Assembly (NCBI GenBank): GCA_040235375.1
Contig: JBECKQ010000205.1
Span: 1-13,301 of the forward strand
Direction of reading: 5' to 3'
Length of the DNA stretch: 13,301 nucleotides
Source of the DNA: JBECKQ01 sp040235375
GTDB lineage: Bacteria > Planctomycetota > Phycisphaerae > UBA1845
Shown: one piece after another, positions 8,053 through 13,301 of the stretch
Position numbering within the stretch: the stretch's first letter is position 1
How the letters are laid out: every line of letters starts with the position of its first letter
Program-made: the position numbers and the translations under genes
Notes under the pieces: generated by a model
Database searches by the model: none
What the model saw: the letters and a program-made list of their open reading frames with translations, nothing else
Told to the model about the DNA's origin: nothing

Positions 8053-8088
8053 TCGGCCCAACGCCGGCCTCCGGCGTGTCGAGGCCGA
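8053..8088 (+). promoter_or_regulatory. Two-part hairpin in the leader of the PSP1-family gene
   Basis: The inner stem ACGCCGG/CCGGCGT has 7 bp and a CCT loop. The outer stem TCGGCC/GGCCGA has 6 bp. Together they would form a structure ending 14 bases before the GTG at 8103. The outer 3' arm takes in part of the only GAGG nearby (8081-8084). No T-tract follows, so an RNA leader structure is more likely than a terminator. Function is unknown. Confidence 0.35.
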
Positions 8089-8102
8089 TGCAATAGCGAC
8101 TC

Positions 8103-9431
8103 GTGATGGTTATCAACATCCCAAACGGCAACGGAGGCGGCGGCATCGCCGGTAGCTGCGGAAACGGCACCTGCGGAAACGGACTCGAAAAGGTCTACCC
8201 CACCGCGGCCGTCCGCTACGGCTACATGAAGTTCATCGGTGAATTCGAATACGCCAGTCCCGACATGCGCTTCGGCTGCGGCGCTAGCGTTGTCATCGAA
8301 ACGCGTCGCGGAATCGAAATGGGCGAGATGGTCTCCCTGAGCTGCGACGGTTGCAGCAGCGCAATCTCCCGAGATCAGGTCCAGCGGTACGTGGAGGCCA
8401 GCGGCCCCGACTACTACCACTTCAGCAACGGTCGCATCCTCCGCCTGGCCAGCCCCGACGACCTCGCCGAGTGGGAGCACATCCGTGCCGAAACCCTCCA
8501 CAAAAAATCGTTCTGTCAGCGGCTCGCCGACCAGCACGGCCTGCCCATGAAGGTCCTCGAATGCGAGCACCTTTTCGGCGGCGAGCGCCTCATCTTCTAC
8601 TTCATGGCCGAAGGACGCGTGGACTTCCGCAATCTCGTCCGTGAACTCGCCGACGAGCTCCAGACACGCATCGAGATGCGTCAGGTCGGCGCCCGGGACG
8701 AAGCCCGCCTGCTCGCCGATTACGAGACCTGCGGCCGTGAATGCTGCTGCAAGAACTTCCTCAAGACCCTCAAGCCCGTCAGCATGAAGATGGCCAAGAT
8801 GCAAAAGGCCACACTCGATCCGGCCAAGGTGTCCGGACGATGCGGGCGGCTCAAATGCTGCCTGCGCTACGAGCACACCACCTACGAAGACCTCGACCGC
8901 AAACTGCCCCCCATCGGCCGCATCGTGGAGACGTCGCACGGCGAGGGCACCGTCGTGGCCCGCCAGATCCTCACGCAGCTTCTGCAGATCCAGACCGCCG
9001 ACGGCGGCCTCATCACCGTACCCATCGAGGACCTCGACCCGCAGCGGCGTGCCCAGCGGCAGGCCATGGAGAATCCCGAACCCCAACTGGTCGTTGAGGA
9101 AGAGCCGGAAATCCCGACCGAGACCGAAGATACCAATCCAGCCAGCCCGGACCCGGAAGCCGGCGAGCGGGAGGACAACGGCCCCGCGAAGCCCCGTCGG
9201 CGGAGTCGCGGCCGAGGGCGCGGCCGCAACCGCGACGCGCGTCAGGGAGGAAACGGCAACGAAATCGCCCGCGACCCGAACGGCAATACCCGCCAGGACG
9301 AGACGGGAGACGCACGGCAGCGTGGCAATCGGCGTGGCCGCTCGAGACGACGAGGAACGGGCCGCAAGGACCGACGCCACCGGCAAGATGGCGGCAATTC
9401 CGCGGGGCCGGACAACGCACCGCCAAAATAA
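8103..9431 (+). CDS. PSP1/RicT (YaaT)-family protein with Arg/Gly-rich C-terminal tail
   Basis: This is a 442-residue protein. Residues about 40-265 match the PSP1 family, whose best-studied member, Bacillus RicT/YaaT, belongs to the RicAFT complex that modulates RNase Y and binds Fe-S clusters. Visible signatures are the start of the domain (KFIGEFEYA), ECEHLFGGERLIFYF (153-167), DYETCGRECCCKNFL (Cys210, 214, 215, 216) and SGRCGRLKCCLRYE (Cys247, 252, 253). An extra pair, Cys19 and Cys24, sits in a glycine-rich N terminus. After residue 323 comes an acidic stretch, then from about 360 an Arg/Gly/Asn-rich tail absent from the Bacillus protein as I know it. The start is GTG 8103 or the adjacent ATG 8106; neither has a good Shine-Dalgarno sequence. 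Role in RNA processing is inferred from the family. Confidence 0.9.
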   Translation: MMVINIPNGNGGGGIAGSCGNGTCGNGLEKVYPTAAVRYGYMKFIGEFEYASPDMRFGCGASVVIETRRGIEMGEMVSLSCDGCSSAISRDQVQRYVEASGPDYYHFSNGRILRLASPDDLAEWEHIRAETLHKKSFCQRLADQHGLPMKVLECEHLFGGERLIFYFMAEGRVDFRNLVRELADELQTRIEMRQVGARDEARLLADYETCGRECCCKNFLKTLKPVSMKMAKMQKATLDPAKVSGRCGRLKCCLRYEHTTYEDLDRKLPPIGRIVETSHGEGTVVARQILTQLLQIQTADGGLITVPIEDLDPQRRAQRQAMENPEPQLVVEEEPEIPTETEDTNPASPDPEAGEREDNGPAKPRRRSRGRGRGRNRDARQGGNGNEIARDPNGNTRQDETGDARQRGNRRGRSRRRGTGRKDRRHRQDGGNSAGPDNAPPK

Positions 9432-9474
9432 CCGCGCCCGCCACGTCCACCGTGCGGCGCCGTGCTCAGGGATC

Positions 9475-9480
9475 TATAAT
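9475..9480 (+). promoter_or_regulatory. Perfect -10 hexamer upstream of the Minf_1886-family gene
   Basis: TATAAT lies 82 bases before the ATG at 9562. No -35-like hexamer is seen 15-19 bases upstream (the sequence there is GC-rich). It stands out against the GC-rich surroundings, so it may be used with an activator, but the call is tentative. Confidence 0.35.
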
Positions 9481-9561
9481 TTTTGTGCATGTAACTTGGG
9501 CGGAAGATTTTTCGCGCGCGCCTGTATCGCCCTTTTTGACACGGCAGCCTCAGGGGAACTT

Positions 9562-10086
9562 ATGAAAAAGGCACCGCACAGAGAACCTCGCGGCCGGGCC
9601 GACGCCGGCCCCTCCTATCCGGATGACGCCTTTCAGTTCATCCGTGAGGGGCTCAGTTTCGCCGTGCAGCAGGTTCACGGGCCTGAATCGCCGGCGCAGA
9701 CCGCGGTGTTTCGCTTCCTGCTCAAAAACCAGATCGACCTGGACGACCTGCGCGAGCTGTACGAATCAGATAAGCTCAGCGAGTCCCTGCGCGCCGCCGT
9801 CGAAGAGGCCGGCGGCATCGACTGCCTCAATCGTCACGTCAGCGGCGCCGATCTCTGCTGGGGCTTGCGCGATTACGCCCATTACCGCTGGGGCTGCCTC
9901 GCGGATATCGTCCTGCGTTCCTGGAACATCTCCTCGACCTACGACTTCGGACGCATCGTCTTCGAGCTGATCGAAGCCGGACAGATGCAGAAGCAGCCCA
10001 GCGATGCGCTTGCAGATTTCCAGAACGTATACGACTTCGCAGAAGTGCTCTCTCGAAGCTACGCCATCGACCTCAATGGCTGCTGA
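9562..10086 (+). CDS. Minf_1886-family conserved protein of unknown function
   Basis: This is a 174-residue soluble protein that I recognise as the Minf_1886 type found in Planctomycetes and Verrucomicrobia. Family-like segments are DAFQFIREGL (residues 22-31), RHVSGADL followed by WGLRDYA (91-106), WG (110-111), YDFGRIVFELIEAG (127-140) and DFQNVYDF (152-159). It has no signal peptide, membrane segment or catalytic motif I can name. The start is set by AGGGG at 9552-9556, five bases before the ATG; the same frame is open further upstream inside the PSP1 gene, but that is overlap. It ends in TGA at 10084-10086 and converges on the TatA gene. Its function is not known; its value here is as a lineage marker. 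Confidence 0.85.
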   Translation: MKKAPHREPRGRADAGPSYPDDAFQFIREGLSFAVQQVHGPESPAQTAVFRFLLKNQIDLDDLRELYESDKLSESLRAAVEEAGGIDCLNRHVSGADLCWGLRDYAHYRWGCLADIVLRSWNISSTYDFGRIVFELIEAGQMQKQPSDALADFQNVYDFAEVLSRSYAIDLNGC

Positions 10087-10096
10087 CAACAATGGC

Positions 10097-10178
10097 GGTG
10101 GCACGCTCTGGCCCGAAGGGACAGGCCGTGAGATGCTGCAACCAGGGTGGCACGTTCTCGCCGCGGCGAGGCCCTGGT
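10097..10178. repeat. Two related hairpin repeats between convergent genes, possible bidirectional terminator
   Basis: GGTGGCACG occurs at 10097-10105 and again at 10146-10154, followed by CTCT and TTCT respectively. Copy 1 folds over 10102-10130 from CACG to CGTG with 11 pairs and two mismatches. Copy 2 folds over 10141-10178 with outer arms ACCAGGG/CCCTGGT and an inner perfect palindrome CTCGCCGCGGCGAG (10157-10170). Both lie in the 131 bp between the 3' ends of the Minf_1886 and TatA genes. No T-tract follows. A shared core in two hairpins suggests an interspersed repeat family; stem strength suggests termination for both strands. Confidence 0.6.
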
Positions 10179-10217
10179 CGTATTCGACAACCCGAGCGAT
10201 TCGCCGGCAGCAGCTCG

Positions 10218-10520
10218 TTACTCGACCTGCCGAACGGTTTGCTCGGGAGTGGTCTCTGATCGCGGCGTGGCGTTGGACACCGAGTCGGCCCCACCGTGCG
10301 GCGCGCGTTGCTCGAGCATGCGAGGGCTGTCATCCTTGCGGGACGCAGTATCCACGTCCGTCGTGATGTCCCGAACGCCCTTCTTGAACTCGACCACGCT
10401 TTTGCCCAGCGAACGGGCAACGTCGGGCAGGCGTTTCCCGAACACAAGCAGGCCGACAAATGCGATCACAAGGACCTCGGCCCAGCCCGGAAAACCAAAC
10501 ATGGCTATGATATTCCTCAT
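10218..10520 (-). CDS. tatA: Twin-arginine translocase TatA/TatE-family subunit
   Basis: This 100-residue protein has the TatA plan: a short periplasmic start, one membrane helix (about residues 12-27, WAEVLVIAFVGLLVF), the FG hinge at 27-28, an amphipathic helix (KRLPDVARSLGKSVVEFKKG, 29-48) and a charged, disordered tail. TatA oligomerises to form the export path for folded proteins with twin-Arg signal peptides, working with TatC; no tatC is in the window. Two starts are possible: ATG at 10520, or ATG at 10502, which gives the more typical MFGFPG beginning. The second has AGG 12 bases upstream; the first has no clear ribosome site. TatB is a less likely alternative given the short length and KRLP-SLGK pattern. 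It has its own promoter at 10671-10698. Confidence 0.9.
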   Translation of the reverse strand: MRNIIAMFGFPGWAEVLVIAFVGLLVFGKRLPDVARSLGKSVVEFKKGVRDITTDVDTASRKDDSPRMLEQRAPHGGADSVSNATPRSETTPEQTVRQVE

Positions 10521-10585
10521 GGCATCACTGATTCAGCTTCGCGCTCCGGCCCGTCGCTCAGTCAGTCCGCACAGACCACTGCAGC

Positions 10586-10598
10586 CATTATCGGCCAA
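10586..10598. repeat. 13-bp direct repeat, copy 1, in the tatA leader
   Basis: CATTATCGGCCAA here matches CATTATCGGTCAA at 10686-10698 in 12 of 13 positions, exactly 100 bases apart. The second copy contains the tatA promoter -35. This copy lies in the transcribed leader. A protein-binding site is possible. Confidence 0.4.
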
Positions 10599-10670
10599 TT
10601 GCGGCGTCAGCGCGAATTCAAAACGGCCCCTACCAATCCGCCATCAGTGTAAGTTCAACTACACCTGAAG

Positions 10671-10698
10671 ATTATACCGACCAGGCATTATCGGTCAA
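10671..10698 (-). promoter_or_regulatory. Sigma-70-type promoter for tatA
   Basis: Read on the minus strand, TTGACC (10698-10693), a 16-base spacer and a perfect TATAAT (10676-10671) give a strong promoter. Transcription would start near 10664, with a leader of about 145 bases before ATG 10520. The -35 abuts a run of seven T (10703-10697) on the same strand, which may also help end coaD transcription. The tatA gene is therefore likely independent of coaD. Confidence 0.7.
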
Positions 10699-10740
10699 AA
10701 AAACAGCCCTTGTAATGCTCTGCGAGCCTTGTCCGGCCGC

Positions 10741-11235
10741 CTATCCGCCCAGCTTCCGCCGCAGTCGTTCGAGAACCTGCCGAGGCACCAGGGCACTCAG
10801 CCGTTCCGCTTCCTGCCCTCCCATCGAGACGATCTGTTTGATGAAAGTGCTCGACGTGAGCGCGAACTGCTCCGCCGCCATCAGGAATACCGTCTCCACC
10901 CCGCCCACTATCAGGTTGGTGTTCGCCGCCTGGAGCTCGTCCCGCAGATCGACGCTGTCGCGGATTCCCCGCACGATCACGTCGGCCTTGACCTGCCTCA
11001 CGAAGTCGATCGTCAGGCCGTCGTAAGAGCTGACCTTTACGTTCGGCAGTCGCTCGACAAGCCCCGCGATCATCTCCACGCGCTCATCGCGGCTGAGCGC
11101 TTCCGCCTTCTCCGGGTTTCTTCCCACGGCCACGATCAGCTCGTCGAAGAGCATCGCCGCACGCTCGATGATGTCGAGGTGGCCATTTGTGATCGGATCG
11201 AACGAACCGGGAAAGACCGCTATGCGTTTGCCCAT
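10741..11235 (-). CDS. coaD: Phosphopantetheine adenylyltransferase (CoA biosynthesis)
   Basis: This cytoplasmic enzyme joins 4'-phosphopantetheine and ATP to make dephospho-CoA and pyrophosphate, the penultimate step of CoA synthesis. From ATG 11235 it has 164 residues, close to E. coli CoaD (159). The nucleotidyltransferase motif is FPGSFDPITNGHLD with T-x-G-H at 16-19. Other family landmarks are VIVRGIRDSVDLRDE (86-100), ETVFLMA (114-120) and LTSSTFIKQI (126-135). An ATG at 11250 would add five residues (MEHLE), but GGAG lies nine bases before ATG 11235 and nothing similar precedes 11250, so 11235 is preferred. The gene is divergent from pyrD with a gap of about 140 bp. It ends in TAG at 10743-10741. 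Confidence 0.95.
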   Translation of the reverse strand: MGKRIAVFPGSFDPITNGHLDIIERAAMLFDELIVAVGRNPEKAEALSRDERVEMIAGLVERLPNVKVSSYDGLTIDFVRQVKADVIVRGIRDSVDLRDELQAANTNLIVGGVETVFLMAAEQFALTSSTFIKQIVSMGGQEAERLSALVPRQVLERLRRKLGG

Positions 11236-11337
11236 CTCAAGATGCTCCATTTACGACGGCGCTGACGATACCCCATCTCCCCCCGCTCGTCCATGCGAGC
11301 ATGCTGCGCTGTCGCCATCGTCTCCCGGCACTGCCGC

Positions 11338-11366
11338 TTGACATCGTGGCCCGCGACTACGATTCT
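11338..11366 (+). promoter_or_regulatory. Candidate promoter giving a nearly leaderless pyrD transcript
   Basis: A perfect TTGACA (11338-11343) is followed after 17 bases by GATTCT (11361-11366), a poor -10 with three matches. Transcription would begin about 11373, next to ATG 11375. No Shine-Dalgarno sequence is present, which fits a leaderless start. TACGAT (11358-11363) is a better -10 but leaves only 14 bases of spacer. Confidence 0.4.
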
Positions 11367-11374
11367 TCCACGCA

Positions 11375-12328
11375 ATGGACGATACGCATGATGCCAACAG
11401 CGACCCCGTCGATCTGTCGGTCGATCTCGCCGGCGTGCGGATGCAGAACCCGGTCATGACCGCGTCCGGCACGAGCGGATACGGCCCCGAATACGCCCCC
11501 TACATCGACATCAACGCCCTCGGCGCCTTCGTCACGAAGTCCGTTACGCTCCGCCCGCGCGAGGGCAATCCGCAGCCGCGCACCGTCGAGACCGCTTCCG
11601 GCATGCTCAACGCCATCGGGCTCGCCAATGTCGGCCTCGATCGATTTATCGCCGACAAGGTGCCCTACCTCGGCACGCTTCGCGTCCCGGTGATCGTCAA
11701 CGTCGCCGGGCACAATCTCGAGGAGTACGTCGCCGTGTGCCGGGCGCTCGACGATGTGCCGTGCGTCGCCATTGTCGAGCTCAACGTCTCCTGCCCGAAC
11801 GTTGAGGATGGGCTCGACTGGGGCACGGACGCCGACCGCCTGAAGCGACTCGTCTCTGCAACGCGAGCGGTGCTCAACCGCGCAAAGCTCATGGTCAAGC
11901 TCACGCCCAATACCGGCGACGTCGCCGCGCTCGCCCGTGCCGCGATCGACGGCGGCGCGGCGATTCTATCGATGATCAACACGCTCCGCGGCATGGCCAT
12001 CAACGTTGACACCCGGCGCCCCATGCTTGCCAACGTCACCGGCGGCCTGAGCGGGCCGGCCATCACGCCCGTCGCCGTCTTCATGGTTCACGAGGTTTAC
12101 GAGAAGGTCGCCCGAGAGGCCGCCATTCCCATCGTCGGCATGGGCGGCATTCGCACGTGGCGCGATGCCGCCGAGTTCATCATCGCCGGGGCATCCGCCG
12201 TCGCGGTCGGCACTGCCACGTTTATCGACCCCCGCGCCCCGCTTGCCGTCGTCGACGGCCTCGAAAACCATCTTCGCCGCCATCACATTGCACGGATCGC
12301 CGACCTCACCGGCACCCTGACGCGGTGA
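11375..12328 (+). CDS. pyrD: Dihydroorotate dehydrogenase, class 1B-like catalytic subunit
   Basis: This 317-residue FMN enzyme oxidises dihydroorotate to orotate in de novo pyrimidine synthesis. Landmarks are NPVMTASGTSGYG (25-37), KSVTLRPREGNPQPR (Lys55 on) and NAIGLANVG (79-87). LNVSCPNV has Cys140, the catalytic base of class 1 enzymes; class 2 enzymes use Ser. INTLRGMAIN (201-210), GGLSGPAI (223-230) and the FMN-phosphate region GMGGIRTWRDAAEFIIAGA (255-273) with AVGT follow. The sequence is of the 1B type, which normally pairs with an Fe-S/FAD electron-transfer subunit, PyrK; none is in the window. ATG 11375 is the only reasonable start and gives a 12-residue polar lead before the conserved DLSVDLAG. 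Its 5' side is shared with divergent coaD. Confidence 0.94.
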   Translation: MDDTHDANSDPVDLSVDLAGVRMQNPVMTASGTSGYGPEYAPYIDINALGAFVTKSVTLRPREGNPQPRTVETASGMLNAIGLANVGLDRFIADKVPYLGTLRVPVIVNVAGHNLEEYVAVCRALDDVPCVAIVELNVSCPNVEDGLDWGTDADRLKRLVSATRAVLNRAKLMVKLTPNTGDVAALARAAIDGGAAILSMINTLRGMAINVDTRRPMLANVTGGLSGPAITPVAVFMVHEVYEKVAREAAIPIVGMGGIRTWRDAAEFIIAGASAVAVGTATFIDPRAPLAVVDGLENHLRRHHIARIADLTGTLTR

Positions 12329-12354
12329 TCAGACTAACGCGACAGGAGAGCCCC

Positions 12355-12426
12355 ATGGCGCAAGCCCGGCACCAAAGGAGGGCCTGCTCCCTCGTCCACC
12401 GCCATCCAGCCCCCAATCGCCCATAA
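12355..12426 (+). CDS. Possible 23-residue small protein or leader peptide
   Basis: A 23-codon frame (MAQARHQRRACS..., ending HPAPNRP) starts 26 bases after the pyrD stop. It is preceded by AGGAG at 12344-12348 with a six-base spacer, the best ribosome site in this part of the window. The peptide is very basic (Arg/His-rich), has one Cys and no membrane segment. An AAAGGAGGG followed by a possible GAGGG/CCCTC stem lies inside it. It matches nothing I know. It could be a leader peptide, a remnant of a frameshifted gene or chance. Confidence 0.3.
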   Translation: MAQARHQRRACSLVHRHPAPNRP

Positions 12427-12452
12427 CCTGTACGTCGGCGTTCAGCCGCACA

Positions 12453-12467
12453 TAACCCACCGGGTTA
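12453..12467. promoter_or_regulatory. Inverted repeat upstream of the PilZ gene, possible operator
   Basis: TAACCC-ACC-GGGTTA is a perfect 6-bp dyad with a 3-base centre, 100 bases before the PilZ start. CATAACC at its left edge (12451-12457) also occurs at 12422-12428, 29 bases upstream. It is short enough to fit a repressor site but has no known owner. Confidence 0.4.
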
Positions 12468-12567
12468 CTCCCCGATTCCCCTCCAAAAAACACCGGTCCT
12501 TACCCAAGTCGCAACACCAGATGGCCGATATCAGACCCACAAGGTTGCCCCAATTGCGGAGGAGACG

Positions 12568-12960
12568 ATGCACGAATCCATGGAGCAACATACTGCTTCC
12601 AAGGCCCAGTGGCACGAGGCCATGGACAGCTTCGAAGACCCCGTTGACGCGCTGGGACGCAGGGACATGCCGCGCTGCAGGGTCGCCGGTTCCGCCACCG
12701 TAACTACGCAGGCGTCGGAGCGGATGGGATCAGTCGAATCCCGCTGCGCCCTGCTTGAAGCCTCGACAACCGGATTGACCTGCCGAAGCCGGATCGCCAT
12801 CCCGATGGATACGCAGGTCGCCATCGAACTCTACATCGGCGACGAAGTATTCCGTCTGGCCGGCACCGTCGTTCACAGCACTGGCACCGTGGGAGGGTTC
12901 AAAATCGGCATTGAGCTGACCTTCCCGCCAGAAGATCGACCACCCGCGTCCCGCGAGTAA
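12568..12960 (+). CDS. PilZ-domain protein, candidate cyclic-di-GMP receptor
   Basis: This is a 130-residue, apparently cytoplasmic protein with one PilZ beta-barrel. The first c-di-GMP motif, R-x3-R, reads RDMPR (Arg32, Arg36) within RRDMPRCRV. The second, normally (D/N)-x-S-x2-G, reads EASTTG (64-69), with Glu in the first position. The rest has PilZ-like strands (MDTQVAIELYI, GTVVHSTG, GGFKIGIELTF). The first 25 residues are a polar, probably helical lead. GGAGGAGA lies at 12557-12564, three bases before ATG 12568, and supports the start. No enzyme domain is attached, so it is probably a stand-alone effector. The Glu makes binding uncertain. A receiver-domain gene starts 230 bp downstream on the same strand. 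Confidence 0.75.
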   Translation: MHESMEQHTASKAQWHEAMDSFEDPVDALGRRDMPRCRVAGSATVTTQASERMGSVESRCALLEASTTGLTCRSRIAIPMDTQVAIELYIGDEVFRLAGTVVHSTGTVGGFKIGIELTFPPEDRPPASRE

Positions 12961-13072
12961 CACGGGCTGCCGCCCTCCCTAGCCGGCCGAATCTCCTTGG
13001 CTGAGCCTTGCCGGCCATGTCCCGGCGAACCCGCACCCACTTTCACGTGTAGACAATTATGGTACGCATACC

Positions 13073-13089
13073 GGGGCAGCCCCTATTGT
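13073..13089 (+). terminator. Weak hairpin after the PilZ gene
   Basis: GGGG-CAG-CCCC (13073-13083) is followed by TATTGT. The stem is only 4 bp and the T-run is broken, so it is a poor terminator candidate. It is the only such structure I see in the 229-bp gap between the PilZ and receiver genes. Confidence 0.2.
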
Positions 13090-13189
13090 CCGGGAACCGC
13101 TTGCGGCATACGTTGGATGCTCAAGTTCGCCGACAGGCGGGAACGGCGGTGAGTTCCGATCGGTTCGCTTGTGCAGCAGAAGGTGCTCC

Positions 13190-13301
13190 ATGCCTCAGCC
13201 ACCGCAAGAGTCCGTCGCTTCGGCACGAATCCTCCTCGTGGAGGACCATCACCTCATCGCCAAGCTCGCCGCGGATCTTCTTCGCGAGCTCGGCCACGAG
13301 C
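13190..13301 (+). CDS. Response regulator receiver-domain protein (3'-partial)
   Basis: Only the first 37 codons are present. After a short polar lead (MPQPPQESVASA) comes ARILLVEDHHLIAKLAADLL, the first strand and helix of a CheY-like receiver domain, with the acidic pocket pair Glu18-Asp19. The phosphoacceptor Asp and any output domain lie beyond the right edge, so it cannot be said whether this is a stand-alone receiver, a DNA-binding regulator or part of a hybrid kinase. AAGG at 13180-13183, six bases before the ATG, is an acceptable ribosome site. It could work with the PilZ protein upstream, but the 229-bp gap leaves this open. Confidence 0.8.
   Translation, partial: MPQPPQESVASARILLVEDHHLIAKLAADLLRELGHE

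Larger units (their letters stand above)
7732..8102. other. 371-bp gap with GC-rich hairpins; no convincing gene
   Basis: Near the thioredoxin stop two small hairpins follow each other: GGCGG-CCC-CCGCC (7765-7777) and TGCCCC-GGA-GGGGCA (7781-7795). A short T-rich stretch (TATTTTGT) lies about 10 bases later. Just before the PSP1 gene a two-part stem is possible: TCGGCC (8053-8058) with GGCCGA (8083-8088), enclosing ACGCCGG-CCT-CCGGCGT (8061-8077). A lone TACAAT (7954-7959) has no -35 partner. An open frame from GTG 7756 crosses the whole gap but has mixed third positions and no ribosome site, so I do not call it. Confidence 0.5.

Noticed and set aside
7756..8106. 116-codon plus-strand frame filling the gap after thioredoxin, with a GTGA overlap onto the PSP1 start
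   Set aside because: The overlap is tempting, but there is no ribosome site, third positions are mixed unlike neighbouring genes, and the Arg/Pro/Ser-rich product has no recognisable pattern.
7806..9386. Minus-strand open frame of 526 codons opposite the PSP1 gene
   Set aside because: The plus strand carries a clear conserved family with its Cys motifs; the antisense has none.
9536..9541. Perfect TTGACA upstream of the Minf_1886 gene
   Set aside because: A -10 at correct spacing would fall on the ATG, and the sequence there (CTTATG) does not fit.
10729..11265. Plus-strand frame of 178 codons over coaD
   Set aside because: It is the antisense of coaD, whose minus-strand reading has full family motifs.
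13091..13115. GGAAC followed by CGTT, resembling an ECF sigma promoter before the receiver gene
   Set aside because: The spacer is about three bases too short for known ECF promoters.

Overview
The window is GC-rich bacterial chromosome with dense coding on both strands. Three things suggest a planctomycete or a close PVC-superphylum relative. The first is a giant secreted protein built from Asp/Cys-rich spacer repeats and a dockerin-like end. The second is a Minf_1886-type protein, a family I know from Planctomycetes and Verrucomicrobia. The third is the weak or absent Shine-Dalgarno signal at several starts. The assignment rests on recognised protein families only; no rRNA or other marker is present.

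Layout, left to right. Bases 3-6257 (+) encode the bulk of one very large modular extracellular protein whose 5' end lies outside the window. Its order is subtilisin-like S8 protease, beta-sandwich, Asp/Cys repeat block, right-handed beta-helix, second repeat block, seven-bladed propeller, short third repeat block, and two dockerin-like EF-hand pairs. Bases 6294-7229 (+) encode an LpxL/HtrB-type acyltransferase. A good promoter at 7245-7273 leads to thioredoxin (7393-7731). A 371-bp gap with GC-rich hairpins follows, then a PSP1/RicT-family protein with an Arg/Gly-rich tail (8103-9431) and a Minf_1886-family protein (9562-10086).

The Minf_1886 gene converges on a TatA-family gene (10520-10218, minus) across a short region with two related strong hairpins. 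tatA has its own promoter at 10671-10698 and lies downstream of coaD (11235-10741, minus). coaD is divergent from a class 1B dihydroorotate dehydrogenase gene, pyrD (11375-12328, +). After a 239-bp gap with a possible 23-codon ORF and a dyad comes a PilZ-domain protein (12568-12960). The window ends in the first 37 codons of a response-regulator receiver gene (13190 onwards).

Most of the right half is housekeeping: CoA synthesis, pyrimidine synthesis, thiol redox, Tat export and envelope lipid acylation. It does not read as one pathway operon. PilZ plus receiver suggests a small signalling pair. The most unusual object is the giant protein. Its Ca-binding-type repeats occur exactly at the joints between folded modules. 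I found no CRISPR array, transposase, tRNA, rRNA or phage gene.
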